The position numbers were made by a program, and so were the translations under genes. A stretch of DNA of 64,000 nucleotides from assembly GCA_947167715.1 (NCBI GenBank), contig CAMVJD010000005.1, positions 39,410 through 103,409 on the forward strand, given 5' to 3'. This document shows, in pieces, positions 8,599 to 17,511 of the stretch (position 1 is the first letter of the stretch; every line of letters begins with the position of its first letter). This stretch comes from an uncultured Eubacteriaceae bacterium (GTDB lineage: Bacteria; Bacillota; Clostridia; Lachnospirales; CAG-274). The notes beneath the pieces were generated by a model. The model was not told the origin of the DNA, did no database searches, and saw only the letters and a program-made list of their open reading frames with translations.

Positions 8599-9213
8599 AT
8601 GGATATCAAGCGCGAGGCGGCCGCAGCGCTTGCGCACGAGGTCAAAAACCCGCTTAGTCTGATAAAAATGAATGTGGAGCAGATAAGGGACAGTATAGAC
8701 CGCGAATTTGAAGAAAACTTTAATATAATAGAACGTGAGATAGAAAAAATAAACCGGCTTGTGACCGGCTTGGGACAAAATATGGTGCCAATAGGCATAA
8801 AGGGGCTGATAAACGGCATAATTACAGAGTATGATATATCGCTTAAGGACAAAAATATTGATTTCTCGGTCACGGGCGGCGAGGGAATATATGTGACGGG
8901 AAATACGGACAAGCTGAATATTTTGTTTTTTAACCTTATTAAAAACAGCGTGGAGGCGATAGATAAAAAAGGCGAAATAAATATTGATATAAGTGAAGCG
9001 GATGACCTTGTTATCATTGATATAAGCGATACGGGAGGCGGAATAAGCGAAAAAATAATGGATAAGATAGGTCAGCCGTATAACACGGGCAAGGAAGGAG
9101 GCACAGGCCTTGGACTTGCTATTTGTACAAGCATTGTTAATGAGCATAAGGGAAGTATGGCGTTTAAAAATACCGAAAAAGGCTGCAAGGCAGAGGTAAA
9201 ATTAAAAAAATAA
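8599..9213 (+). CDS. Soluble histidine kinase core without sensor domain
   Basis: About 204 residues contain only a kinase core: an H-box AHEVKNPLSLIK right at the N-terminus (about 11-22), N-box FFNLIKNSVEAID, G1 DISDTGGGIS and G2 GGTGLGLAI. There is no sensor, TM or PAS domain. An in-frame ATG at 8581 would overlap the previous stop, but GAAAGGAG sits inside that stretch at good distance from the ATG at 8599, so I chose the latter. The tight spacing to the LysM protein suggests that protein supplies the membrane or sensor function, or that this is a phosphorelay kinase of the sporulation type. No response regulator is nearby. Confidence 0.88.
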   Translation: MDIKREAAAALAHEVKNPLSLIKMNVEQIRDSIDREFEENFNIIEREIEKINRLVTGLGQNMVPIGIKGLINGIITEYDISLKDKNIDFSVTGGEGIYVTGNTDKLNILFFNLIKNSVEAIDKKGEINIDISEADDLVIIDISDTGGGISEKIMDKIGQPYNTGKEGGTGLGLAICTSIVNEHKGSMAFKNTEKGCKAEVKLKK

Positions 9214-9312
9214 AAATATAAACGGCTTTTGTGCGGACAAACAGGGACAAAAAAGCGCGCAAACGGTACTTTGTACGGCTTGCGCAGCTGTTTGTAAAGG
9301 TTTGTTTCGGCT

Positions 9313-9963
9313 TTATTCGTTTTCTTTAACAATTTTAACTATTCGGCTGGTACCCAGTCTGTCCGCGCCGAGATTTAAAAATTCCTCGGCATCGGCTACG
9401 GATCTGATACCGCCTGCCGCCTTTATCCTTTTGGTTTTTATATTTTCGGCAAACAGGGCAATATCGTGGGGTGTGGCGCCGCCCGTGGAAAAGCCCGTGC
9501 TGGTCTTTATAAAATCCGCATCGCTTTGCTCGACTATTTTGCACATATTGACCTTTTCGTCATCGGTCAAAAGGCAGGTCTCTATAATGACCTTTAAAAT
9601 TTTATCGCCGCAGGCCTGTTTTACAAGGTTTATCTCCTTTAAAACGGTGGCGTATTTTGCGGCCTTTACATCGCCTATATTGATGACCATATCAATTTCG
9701 TCCGCACCGTCCTTTACGGCCTGCTCCGCCTCATAAGCCTTAACAGCGGCTGTGCTGTTGCCGTGCGGAAAGCCTATGACAGTACAAATTTTTACCCTGC
9801 CGCCCGAGTACTCTGCCGCCTGTTTTACAAAGCAGGGCGGTATGCACACGCTTGCGGTTTGATATTTTATGCCGTCGTCACAGATATCGCGTATCTCGTC
9901 CCAGGTCGCCGCGGGAGAGAGCAGAGTGTGATCGACCCTTGAAAGTATGTTTTTAATATCCAT
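9313..9963 (-). CDS. deoC: Deoxyribose-phosphate aldolase DeoC
   Basis: DeoC cleaves 2-deoxyribose-5-phosphate to glyceraldehyde-3-phosphate and acetaldehyde in deoxynucleoside catabolism. The about 216-residue protein starts MDIKNILSRVDHTLL. The Schiff-base lysine is in DFIKTSTGFSTGGAT, and the second catalytic lysine in RIKAAGGIRS. The frame is open further upstream, but AAGGAATTAAC precedes the ATG at 9963, and the family N-terminus fits there. That ribosome site overlaps the end of the DUF815 gene, so the two are probably coupled. Confidence 0.95.
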   Translation of the reverse strand: MDIKNILSRVDHTLLSPAATWDEIRDICDDGIKYQTASVCIPPCFVKQAAEYSGGRVKICTVIGFPHGNSTAAVKAYEAEQAVKDGADEIDMVINIGDVKAAKYATVLKEINLVKQACGDKILKVIIETCLLTDDEKVNMCKIVEQSDADFIKTSTGFSTGGATPHDIALFAENIKTKRIKAAGGIRSVADAEEFLNLGADRLGTSRIVKIVKENE

Positions 9964-9967
9964 AATG

Positions 9968-11224
9968 TTAATTCCTTTTCTTTTTCTCTTCCCACATAAG
10001 GTTTTCGACAAACTGCTTTGCCGTTCTGCCCGACATACCCTTTTGGTTTAATTCCCAGCGCAGTGCCGCCTGCTTTATCTCCTCGTCGGAGAGGGTTATG
10101 CCGTTTCGCTTGGCAAGGCCTATCGCAATTTTTACATATTCCTGCGGTGTAGGCTTGGAGTAGGTTATGGTTATGCCGAAACGGTCGGAAAGCGACAGCT
10201 TTTCGTTAAGCGTATCGGCGGTATGGATATCCGCAACCGTGCTGTCGGTGTTGCGGTCGCTCCATTTTTCCTGAATAATGTGTCTGCGGTTGCTTGTTGC
10301 ATAAAACAGCACATTGTCGGGCTTGCCCTCGCTGCCGCCCTCAAGCAGCGATTTCATATACTTATACTGTATTTCGTTCTCGTCAAAGGACAGGTCGTCT
10401 ATATAGACAATAAATTTTCTGCCCCTGGGTCTTAAAAGCTTTAAAATATCGGGCAGCTCGGCTATCTGCTCCTTGGTTATCTCGACAAGTCTTAAGCCTT
10501 GGTCACAGTAGGCGTTTACAAGCGCCTTTACAGAGGATGATTTGCCCGTGCCCCTTGCCCCCACAAGCAAAATATTATTTGCGGGGAAGCCCTGTAAAAA
10601 GGCCTCGGTATTGTCGCGCAGCTCGCTTATCTGGGCAGTGTAGCCGATAAGGTCGTCAAAGGTTATGGGGTCGGGATGCTCTACGCCCACAAGGGCTTTT
10701 TTGTCGCTTCTGTACTTAAATACGCGGTAAATTGAAATATCGCCGCAGCCGTTTTTCCTGTGAAAGTCTACGATCCTGTTGATATCAAGCGTTTCCGACG
10801 AAAGGCCTATTTTGGGGTTGACGGGGGTATAGTCCATTAAAAGCTTCATCGCATCCATCATAAAGCGGCTGTCGGGCAGCTGTGTCAAATCGGTCTCCGC
10901 AAGCTCCGTAAGGGCGGCTATATCGGCCTGTGCCAGCCTGCCAAGCGAGATATAGCGGCCGAACTGTGCATTGTTTTCGCAGAAAAGCGTAAAAACATTC
11001 TCGTCCGAGATAATAAGGTGATTTATATAGTTTTTAAATAAATTTCCGCTGAATCCCTTTTCCTCGGCCTGCTTTACCAAAAACGCCGTAAGGTCGGCAA
11101 GTGCGTTAAGGTTGTCCTCGTCCGTTAAAACGCGCTTTAAAATTTTGATTATTTTGTCGTTTGCTATATTTTTGTAAATTGTAAGTGAATTTATGCTGTC
11201 AAGCAATCTGTTAAAGTCCTGCAT
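9968..11224 (-). CDS. DUF815 family AAA-type ATPase
   Basis: This 418-residue protein has an N-terminal helical region of about 190 residues, then Walker A VGARGTGKSSS (about 219-229), a Walker-B-like KFIVYIDDLSFD and a sensor region FYATSNRRHII. That matches the DUF815 branch of AAA ATPases, of unknown role, often adjacent to metabolic genes in Clostridia. It lies between a lipoprotein gene (16 bases upstream on the minus strand) and deoC, probably in one transcript. Confidence 0.9.
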   Translation of the reverse strand: MQDFNRLLDSINSLTIYKNIANDKIIKILKRVLTDEDNLNALADLTAFLVKQAEEKGFSGNLFKNYINHLIISDENVFTLFCENNAQFGRYISLGRLAQADIAALTELAETDLTQLPDSRFMMDAMKLLMDYTPVNPKIGLSSETLDINRIVDFHRKNGCGDISIYRVFKYRSDKKALVGVEHPDPITFDDLIGYTAQISELRDNTEAFLQGFPANNILLVGARGTGKSSSVKALVNAYCDQGLRLVEITKEQIAELPDILKLLRPRGRKFIVYIDDLSFDENEIQYKYMKSLLEGGSEGKPDNVLFYATSNRRHIIQEKWSDRNTDSTVADIHTADTLNEKLSLSDRFGITITYSKPTPQEYVKIAIGLAKRNGITLSDEEIKQAALRWELNQKGMSGRTAKQFVENLMWEEKKKRN

Positions 11225-11239
11225 ATTACTCTCCCTGTT

Positions 11240-12532
11240 TTATGCTTCAAACGAAGCGTTGTTAAAAAAATCGCTGTCCTTGTATTCCCCGAAGTTTTCA
11301 ATATCTGCGTTTTCGTCAAATTCCTCGGGATCAAAGGTCTTGTATTCGTCATCGTAGTAATCAAAATCCCTGCTCTGTGACAGCGCCTCCATAAAATCGG
11401 CGTAGTCTATGCAACTTTCCGTGTCGATTTTTGTAAACTCGGCCTTTTTTGCCTTTTCGCTTGTCTGAACGGCTTTCATATCGACAGCGCTTTTGTCGTT
11501 TGCTTTTGCGGTGTAATCGGCCTCGGAGGTCTGTATGCCGCTTTCTTCGGTAATGTCGTTTACTATGGAGATATCAAAGGTGTCCATAAATGCCTTGTAT
11601 TCGGGCGTTGCCAAAAGCTCGTTATAGCTGTCGGCGGTCTCGGCTATCTGCGCGGGGGTTATCTTGAACATCTGTGCGATATCGGCAAGATAAGCGGCTT
11701 CATTGCCCGCAAATGCCGCATTGAGTGCAAACGAATCCGTAAGATATTCGTTTACAAGATCTGCTGTTGCGGCCTTGTTTTTCTTTAAGTATGAGGCAAA
11801 GTTTTTGCTTAACAAAGTAAATTCTTTTGATGTAAGCTCAAAGCGCGTGCCGTTTTTTATTTTTGAAACACAGCCCGAGTCAAAGCCCTTTAAAAGGTCC
11901 TTTGCGCTGTTGTAATACTTGCGGCTCAGCTCCGAGGCAAGGGTAGACGGAAGATCTGCATTTTTTTGTGTGTCAAGTGAAGCGCGGAGGAACTTTTTGT
12001 CGCCGAAAAGCTCGTCAAGCTCTTCAAGGCGGTCGTTAAGGTCGGAAATATCGCCGTCCTCCACAAGTGCGGTAAACGCGCCCATGGTGTAGGCAAAACG
12101 CTTGTCGTAATATGCGGTGTTTCCGCGGCTGTATACCTTGCCGCAGTTTAATGTAATACCGTTAAGTCCGGCAAATACCGCCATATCCGACCAACCCTTG
12201 TCGTAGTCTGTGATGCCCGACATAGACAGAGTTATCTCGCATTTTTTGTTTTCGTCCAAAAGAAAACGCATCTCGCCGATAAAATCGGAAGAGTCAAAGT
12301 CCTCGTCCTCGATCTCAAGCTCGTCCTCGCTGTCTAATTTTTTTGCAATATCCACGGAAGCATCAAAAAGCACCTCCGGGTCGATGGTGTAGGTAAGGTC
12401 GGCATTTATTATCTCTATGCCTTTTTTGTCTATATTAAGGCTTTTTTCAAAATGCTCCTGCTCCAGCTTTGAGCAGCCCGCAGAAGAAAACATAAGTACA
12501 GCACTCAACGCTGCGGCAATATATCTTTTCAT
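11240..12532 (-). CDS. Hypothetical lipoprotein
   Basis: This 430-residue protein has a lipoprotein signal MKRYIAAALSAVLMFSSAGC with the lipobox SAGC. The mature part is acidic and helical, with a very acidic stretch SEDELEIEDEDFDSSDF near residue 68 and an Asp/Glu/Tyr-rich C-terminus. It has no recognised domain. It is anchored to the outer face of the membrane. It is upstream of the DUF815 ATPase and deoC and downstream of the cytidylate-kinase-like gene, with short gaps throughout, so probably operonic. Confidence 0.8.
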   Translation of the reverse strand: MKRYIAAALSAVLMFSSAGCSKLEQEHFEKSLNIDKKGIEIINADLTYTIDPEVLFDASVDIAKKLDSEDELEIEDEDFDSSDFIGEMRFLLDENKKCEITLSMSGITDYDKGWSDMAVFAGLNGITLNCGKVYSRGNTAYYDKRFAYTMGAFTALVEDGDISDLNDRLEELDELFGDKKFLRASLDTQKNADLPSTLASELSRKYYNSAKDLLKGFDSGCVSKIKNGTRFELTSKEFTLLSKNFASYLKKNKAATADLVNEYLTDSFALNAAFAGNEAAYLADIAQMFKITPAQIAETADSYNELLATPEYKAFMDTFDISIVNDITEESGIQTSEADYTAKANDKSAVDMKAVQTSEKAKKAEFTKIDTESCIDYADFMEALSQSRDFDYYDDEYKTFDPEEFDENADIENFGEYKDSDFFNNASFEA

Positions 12533-12545
12533 AAAATTACTTCCT

Positions 12546-13175
12546 TTATTTATCCTTGAATTTATAATTTACATAGTCACGGATCATCTCGACACAATGG
12601 TCCTTGGGGATCCTGCCCGTATTAAGTGTCATATCGTAGTTTGTTGGCAGCATCCAGTCACCGCCCTCGCAGAAATACGAATAGTAAAGGGCGCGGGTGC
12701 GGTCGGTCTTGGTTATTATGCGGTGCGCCTCGGCCTCGCTGACACCTAATTTTTCAACGGTGGATGCAACGCAGTTTTCACGCGGCGCTTCTATATAAAC
12801 GCTTACAACATTGTCAAAATTGCGCAGTATATAGCTGCCGCACTTGCCCACTATAACGCAGGACTGGTTTTCGGCAAGCTGACGGATTATATGCGCCTGA
12901 ATGTTAAAAATATTTACATCCGACACAAAATCGCGGCAATTCGGCTCTACCATAGTGGTGCGTGGCATACCCCTTAATGCCGCCGTTATCTTGCCAAAGG
13001 ACAGTTTTTCGTCTGCCTGCAAAAACAGGTCCTTGTTTATGCCGCTGTATTCGCTTGCCATATCCAGGATCTGCTTTTCATAGCAGGGTATGCCGAATAC
13101 CTCGCCAAGCTTAACGCCTATCTCGTGTCCGCCGCTGCCGTAGCCGCGTGCAATAGTGATAACAAAATTCCTCAT
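12546..13175 (-). CDS. Cytidylate kinase-like family protein
   Basis: About 209 residues, starting MRNFVITIARGYGSGGHEIG; the degenerate P-loop ARGYGSGG replaces the usual GxxxxGKS, as in the 'cytidylate kinase-like' family (AAA-26). Later SCVIVGKCGSYIL and RENCVASTVEKLGVS match the same family. The ATG at 13175 has GAGGGG 6 bases ahead; an in-frame upstream ATG overlaps that site and is rejected. The true substrate of this family is not established, so I would not call it cmk. Confidence 0.88.
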   Translation of the reverse strand: MRNFVITIARGYGSGGHEIGVKLGEVFGIPCYEKQILDMASEYSGINKDLFLQADEKLSFGKITAALRGMPRTTMVEPNCRDFVSDVNIFNIQAHIIRQLAENQSCVIVGKCGSYILRNFDNVVSVYIEAPRENCVASTVEKLGVSEAEAHRIITKTDRTRALYYSYFCEGGDWMLPTNYDMTLNTGRIPKDHCVEMIRDYVNYKFKDK

Positions 13176-13215
13176 AAAAAACCCCTCTTTCATAAAAATT
13201 TTATAATCCTGATTT

Positions 13216-13491
13216 TTATAAACCCATTATAAACATTTCGTAGGCATCCGCCCAATCCTCGATAGGGAATGTGGCGCCGCCGTTTGAGCTTTTCAGCATC
13301 TCACCCCAAAGCCGTTCGTTAAGCACCAGCAGCTCGCCCATATCTATGGGGCAGCCGTTTTCGGTGGCTATGCGGCAAAATTCCTCCATTGGCTCCGCCG
13401 CGTTTTGCGTGGCGATAAGCTCTGCACGCAGCTTCTTATCCTTAAAGGCCAAAGAACGCAGCTTTCCGAGCATTTCGTTTATATCGTCCAT
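13216..13491 (-). CDS. Small Nif11-like domain protein
   Basis: About 91 residues, MDDINEMLGKLRSLAFKDKK and on, with the helical pattern 'D..LR..L......P...F..IA...G..I..GEL' that recalls Nif11-type small domains (RiPP leader-like or free-standing). No core peptide or modification enzyme is nearby. GAGTG is 6 bases ahead of the chosen ATG; two alternative upstream starts (13500, 13497) add three residues at most. Function unknown; the Nif11 link is by pattern only. Confidence 0.7.
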   Translation of the reverse strand: MDDINEMLGKLRSLAFKDKKLRAELIATQNAAEPMEEFCRIATENGCPIDMGELLVLNERLWGEMLKSSNGGATFPIEDWADAYEMFIMGL

Positions 13492-13685
13492 ATACATCAC
13501 TCGTTTCGTTTAATATTTATTAGCCTTGCAAATACTTTTATCGCTTACTGTAATTTTATCATAAAATGCACAGAGTTACAAGAGGCAGCAAGGAAAAAAA
13601 TAGATGTATATGTTTTTTTTGCAGCCCATAAAAGACAATGGTTTGCTATAGGCAAAACTTATAATTGGCAATTGGTTTTAGGTAT

Positions 13686-13714
13686 TTGCTTTTTGCAAAA
13701 AATGGTGCTATACT
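13686..13714 (+). promoter_or_regulatory. Promoter of the metY leader and metY
   Basis: TTGCTT (13686-13691), a 17-base spacer and TATACT (13709-13714). Just downstream, at about 13731-13755, CCAACCAAGTAGG and AATAGGA could be a weak Rrf2/CymR-type site, but the palindrome is poor. Confidence 0.65.
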
Positions 13715-13793
13715 GTTTACAACAAGAAAACATACCAACCAAGTAGGGAAATAGGATGATCTCTCGCGGATGGTAAAAAGGAGGAACAGCCAT

Positions 13794-13853
13794 ATGAATT
13801 TTAGAAAATATACGAAAGTGAGTTTTGCAAAGGACCGAATGTGTCAATGCTAA
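13794..13853 (+). CDS. Putative Cys-codon leader peptide ahead of metY
   Basis: A 19-codon ORF encodes MNFRKYTKVSFAKDRMCQC then TAA. It has an excellent ribosome site (AAGGAGGA, 8 bases ahead of the ATG) and ends with Met-Cys-Gln-Cys directly before the stop. It lies 81 bases ahead of metY, a sulfhydrylase making homocysteine or cysteine. The placement and terminal Cys codons suggest a translation-sensing leader where shortage of Cys-tRNA alters downstream expression. No clear terminator hairpin follows it, so the mechanism is open. It is too short to be sure it is translated. Confidence 0.5.
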   Translation: MNFRKYTKVSFAKDRMCQC

Positions 13854-13934
13854 ATCAATAAATAAAGAGTGAGTGAAACCAATATAAAATAATAAGACTA
13901 TAAAATAAACCCAGCAAAGAAAGGAAATAAAAAA

Positions 13935-15245
13935 ATGAGCGAAAAAATAAAAAGAGAAAACAGAAATTTAAAATTTGAGACCTTACAGTTACATGTCGGA
14001 CAGGAAAATCCCGATCCCGTTACGGATGCAAGAGCGGTGCCCATTTATCAGACATCATCCTATGTGTTCAGAAATTCGGAGCACGCAGCGGCACGCTTCG
14101 GTCTTGCGGATGCGGGCAACATTTACGGCAGACTTACAAACCCCACAGAGGATGTATTTGAAAAAAGAATAGCGGCTCTTGAGGGCGGTGTTGCCGCACT
14201 TGCGGTAGCCTCGGGTGCAGCGGCGCTTACATACACCTTCCAGAACCTTGCGCAGTCGGGCGACCATATCGTAGCCGCAAAAAATATTTACGGCGGCACA
14301 TACAACCTTTTGGCGCATACACTTCCCCAGTACGGCATAACCGCAACCTTTGTAGACCCCGAAAACACAGACGAGATAAAGGCGGCTATAAAGGAAAACA
14401 CAAAGGCTGTATTTATCGAGACCCTTGGCAACCCCAATTCGGATGTTGTGGATATAGAGACTATAGCAAAAATAGCACACGAAAATAAGATCCCCCTTGT
14501 TATAGATAATACCTTTGCCACACCTTATCTTGTAAGGCCTATCGAATACGGCGCAGACATAGTTGTACATTCCGCAACAAAGTTTATAGGCGGCCACGGC
14601 ACGACTATCGGCGGTGTTATCGTTGACAGCGGCAAGTTTGACTGGGAGGCATCGGGCAAGTTTGCAAGCCTTGTAGACCCCAACCCCAGCTATCACGGCG
14701 TAAGCTTTACCAAGGCAGTAGGCCCTGCGGCTTTCGTTACAAAAATTCGTGCTATACTTCTGCGCGACACGGGCGCGACCCTTTCGCCATTCCACGCATT
14801 CTTCTTCCTTCAGGGCCTTGAAACACTGTCCTTAAGGGTAGAAAGACACGTTTACAACGCATTAAAGGTAGTGGAATATCTTTCAAAGCATCCTCAGGTG
14901 GAAAAGGTAAATCATCCCTCCGTATCGAAGGATCCCAAGCAGCAGGAGCTTTATAAAAAGTATTTCCCAAACGGCGGCGGCTCTATCTTTACCTTTGAGA
15001 TAAAGGGCGATGCCGAAAAGGCAAAGAAATTTATCGACAATCTTGAAATATTCTCGCTGCTTGCAAATGTTGCCGATGTTAAGAGCCTTGTTATACATCC
15101 CGCATCTACAACACATTCGCAGCTTAGCGACGAGGAGCTTCTTGACCAGGGTATTAAGCCCAATACAATAAGACTTTCCATTGGTACAGAGAATATCGAC
15201 GATATTATTCAGGACCTTGAAGAGGCATTTAAAACAGTAGAGTAA
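13935..15245 (+). CDS. metY: O-acetylhomoserine sulfhydrylase (aminocarboxypropyltransferase), MetY
   Basis: This 436-residue Cys/Met-metabolism PLP enzyme makes homocysteine from O-acetylhomoserine and sulfide, and may also act on O-acetylserine. The N-terminal FETLQLHVGQENPDP and YGRLTNPTEDVFEKRIA are typical of the family. The PLP lysine is in VVHSATKFIGGHGTTIGG. The C-terminus SIGTENIDDIIQDLEEA is complete. The length of about 430 and the long active-site loop fit MetY rather than MetB/MetC. It is monocistronic, with a strong terminator. The preceding leader ORF is the likely control element; no SAM riboswitch is visible. Confidence 0.95.
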   Translation: MSEKIKRENRNLKFETLQLHVGQENPDPVTDARAVPIYQTSSYVFRNSEHAAARFGLADAGNIYGRLTNPTEDVFEKRIAALEGGVAALAVASGAAALTYTFQNLAQSGDHIVAAKNIYGGTYNLLAHTLPQYGITATFVDPENTDEIKAAIKENTKAVFIETLGNPNSDVVDIETIAKIAHENKIPLVIDNTFATPYLVRPIEYGADIVVHSATKFIGGHGTTIGGVIVDSGKFDWEASGKFASLVDPNPSYHGVSFTKAVGPAAFVTKIRAILLRDTGATLSPFHAFFFLQGLETLSLRVERHVYNALKVVEYLSKHPQVEKVNHPSVSKDPKQQELYKKYFPNGGGSIFTFEIKGDAEKAKKFIDNLEIFSLLANVADVKSLVIHPASTTHSQLSDEELLDQGIKPNTIRLSIGTENIDDIIQDLEEAFKTVE

Positions 15246-15254
15246 AAATATATC

Positions 15255-15287
15255 GGGCTGACGCATTTTGTGTCAGCCCTGTTTTTT
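15255..15287 (+). terminator. Terminator of metY
   Basis: GGGCTGAC / GTCAGCCC hairpin followed by TGTTTTTTG. Confidence 0.9.
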
Positions 15288-15386
15288 GTTATTATGCCCC
15301 CTATTTAGTTGTTTTATTTAAAACAAACACTAATCGGTTGTTGTTATTTACAAAAAACGACATGGTTTTTCGGCAATAATACCAAG

Positions 15387-15415
15387 TTGAAAAATAACGT
15401 AAAATAAAGTATAAT
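15387..15415 (+). promoter_or_regulatory. Promoter of the DUF4364 gene
   Basis: TTGAAA (15387-15392), a 17-base spacer and TATAAT (15410-15415), about 55 bases ahead of the start. The downstream palindrome-like GTTTGACGGACGGTCAAG (about 15428-15445) could be an operator. Confidence 0.75.
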
Positions 15416-15469
15416 ATTTTTACTGTCTGTTTGACGGACGGTCAAGTATATGTGTTATGAGGTTTAAAA

Positions 15470-16057
15470 ATGCAAAAAAAATTGCCGGTAGAGAATAAAT
15501 TGCTTATTCTTTTTTTATTATATCAAATGGATACACCGATGACTGTTACACAAATGGCGGAATTTGCGGTGGATAAAGAATATATGGATTATTTTACTTT
15601 TCAGCAGCATTTGCATGACCTTTGCGATGAAAAATTGATAGATGAAAAGTACGAAAACGACCAGAACAGATATTTTATAACTGCGGACGGCGAGCAGGTA
15701 TTAAGCTATTTTTCGGGGCAGATACCAAACGAAAAGCATGTTGCCGTTTTGGATTATACCGCCAAAAATAAGGGCAGCATAAAAAAGGATATGAGCGTCC
15801 TTGCTAACTATTTTTACAACAAGGAAAATGATTATACAGTAAAATGCGGCATTTACGAAGAAAACAAGACGCTTATGGAAATTAATGTTACCGTGCCTAC
15901 AAAAGAGGATGCAAAGCTTTTAAAGAAAAACTGGAAGGATAATATCCCTTATCTGTACGGAAGCATACTGCATATGCTTTTGATGCAGCCCGAGGGGATA
16001 GAGGCAAAATCGCTGGAAATAGCCGAGGCTTTGGCTAAAAAGAAAAAAAGAAAATAA
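15470..16057 (+). CDS. DUF4364 family winged-helix protein
   Basis: The 195-residue protein has an N-terminal winged-helix-like segment (ENKLLILFLLYQMDTPMTVTQ, then a recognition-helix-like FTFQQHLHDLCDEKLIDE, with a wing YENDQNRYFITADGEQVL). The C-terminal part has mixed alpha/beta sequence ending with Lys-rich AKKKKRK. This order is the DUF4364 family, widespread in Clostridia and of unknown regulatory role. It is followed 35 bases later by a lipoprotein gene, probably in the same transcript. Confidence 0.85.
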   Translation: MQKKLPVENKLLILFLLYQMDTPMTVTQMAEFAVDKEYMDYFTFQQHLHDLCDEKLIDEKYENDQNRYFITADGEQVLSYFSGQIPNEKHVAVLDYTAKNKGSIKKDMSVLANYFYNKENDYTVKCGIYEENKTLMEINVTVPTKEDAKLLKKNWKDNIPYLYGSILHMLLMQPEGIEAKSLEIAEALAKKKKRK

Positions 16058-16092
16058 ACTTTTTCGGTGAGACATTTTTAGGAGGCGAAAAT

Positions 16093-17250
16093 ATGAAGAA
16101 TAAAATTTTGATCGCGATGCTGCTGATGCTTTCTTTGACAGCCTGCGGCGGCGCGGAGGAAAGCAAGATAAACACAGCCGATGTACCAACGGGTGTTGCG
16201 GAAGAAACGCCGTATGAAAAAACGGCGGATACTGCGGCGGGCATACCGAGTCCGCAGATGACCGATGCCGACCTGTTTGACAATAAAATACAGATAGACG
16301 GCAAGATATATACATTTCCCATGACCGTAAACGAATTTGCGGCAGCCTCCGGATTCGAGCTTTCCGAACCGGACGAGATGCAGGAGCCTTATGCAAAAAA
16401 TGTAAGGGCAGCTTTCAAGCCGGGCGGCGATCGTGCGTTTTCTTTGGCCTTTATATGCGAAAACCCGACGGACGGCGAGCTTTCCAAAAAGGACTGCACT
16501 ATACGCTGTATGTATCTTTCGTTTGACGAGCATACAAACAGGGTGTTTCTTCCGGGCGGCTTTGGCACGGATATGACAAAGGAGGCCTTTGCGGCAAAAT
16601 TTGGCGATGGCAGGGAATATGACGGCAGTCTGAACACCCATTATTATCAGGAGCCCGTAAAAGAAAACGAATATGACGTTTATTCGGGCACCGGCAGAGA
16701 GATATCTTTCTATATTTCAAATGACAGATTAAAGGAATATACCGCCTCGTTTACACTTGACAAGCCGGAGCAAAGGGTCAGAAACTACAGCGTTAACGGA
16801 CGCGGTGTGCAGACGGATATCAAAGCAAAATGCAGCTTTGTGCTTCCGGAAAAATACTTTGTAAAACCGTTTGCGGATATATCATCCGTTTCGGAAGTGG
16901 GCGGAGAATATACAAACGGCGAAATTGCCGGCGATCTGTCGCTTGTAATTTCCGACGGGCTTTATATTGACGAATATGAGGATGAAAAGGCTGTCGAAAA
17001 AGCGTATAAAAACGAAAAAATTGCGCATAAAGCAAGCTCCGACGATAAAACGATATATTTTATTGCCTATGATAACAGCAGCTATAATTTTTACGGCACG
17101 GCTGTCGTATATGACAAAAATGCCAAAATTGCTGCTAATGTACCCGTAAGCTTCTATACGGAAGACGAAAATTACGATAAGGCGGAAAAGGATATGCTCA
17201 ACTATACGGCGGCATTGCTTTCGACCATGACCATTGAAAAAACCGAATAA
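16093..17250 (+). CDS. Hypothetical lipoprotein
   Basis: The 385-residue protein has a lipoprotein signal ending LSLTAC (lipobox LTAC, Cys about 17). The mature part is beta-rich with Lys/Glu/Asp and Tyr, and includes KIYTFPMTVNEFAAASGFEL, a pattern seen in several clostridial lipoproteins of unknown function. The N-terminal linker is Thr/Glu-rich. AGGAGG precedes the ATG at good spacing. A strong terminator follows. Confidence 0.8.
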   Translation: MKNKILIAMLLMLSLTACGGAEESKINTADVPTGVAEETPYEKTADTAAGIPSPQMTDADLFDNKIQIDGKIYTFPMTVNEFAAASGFELSEPDEMQEPYAKNVRAAFKPGGDRAFSLAFICENPTDGELSKKDCTIRCMYLSFDEHTNRVFLPGGFGTDMTKEAFAAKFGDGREYDGSLNTHYYQEPVKENEYDVYSGTGREISFYISNDRLKEYTASFTLDKPEQRVRNYSVNGRGVQTDIKAKCSFVLPEKYFVKPFADISSVSEVGGEYTNGEIAGDLSLVISDGLYIDEYEDEKAVEKAYKNEKIAHKASSDDKTIYFIAYDNSSYNFYGTAVVYDKNAKIAANVPVSFYTEDENYDKAEKDMLNYTAALLSTMTIEKTE

Positions 17251-17265
17251 ATCCAGGCAATTTAA

Positions 17266-17301
17266 AATCTCCCGCATATGATCCGGCGGGGGATTTTTTT
17301 T
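17266..17301 (+). terminator. Terminator of the 16093-17250 gene
   Basis: AATCTCCCGC / GCGGGGGATT hairpin followed by a run of eight T. Confidence 0.9.
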
Positions 17302-17353
17302 CGTGTTTTTTCAAAATTTGGACTTTTCCTGTTTTTTTGTCGGAATAGAAATA

Positions 17354-17428
17354 TCGGCAAGCCCCGCAAATAATCTTCCTTTAGAGCGGATATACGCTCA
17401 CAGGAAGAAACATTTGCGTGTTTGCCGA
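17354..17428. repeat. Palindromic element, copy 2 (short form)
   Basis: Four nested arm pairs: TCGGCAA/TTGCCGA, GCAAAT/ATTTGC, CTTCCT/AGGAAG and GAGCG/CGCTC with a 6-base loop. It is nearly identical through the centre to copy 3 (45264-45342) and matches the two ends of copy 1. It lies downstream of a terminator and upstream of the ireB promoter. There is no coding potential. Confidence 0.85.
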
Positions 17429-17511
17429 GATTCCGGCAGGAATTTCGCAGGCATACACATTTCTGAAAAATGTAGGCTGAAAATGGGAAAAGTCAAATTT
17501 TTTAAAAAAAC

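Noticed and set aside
13720..13934. SAM (S-box) riboswitch ahead of metY
   Set aside because: No S-box core motifs or terminator; a Cys-codon leader ORF is seen instead.
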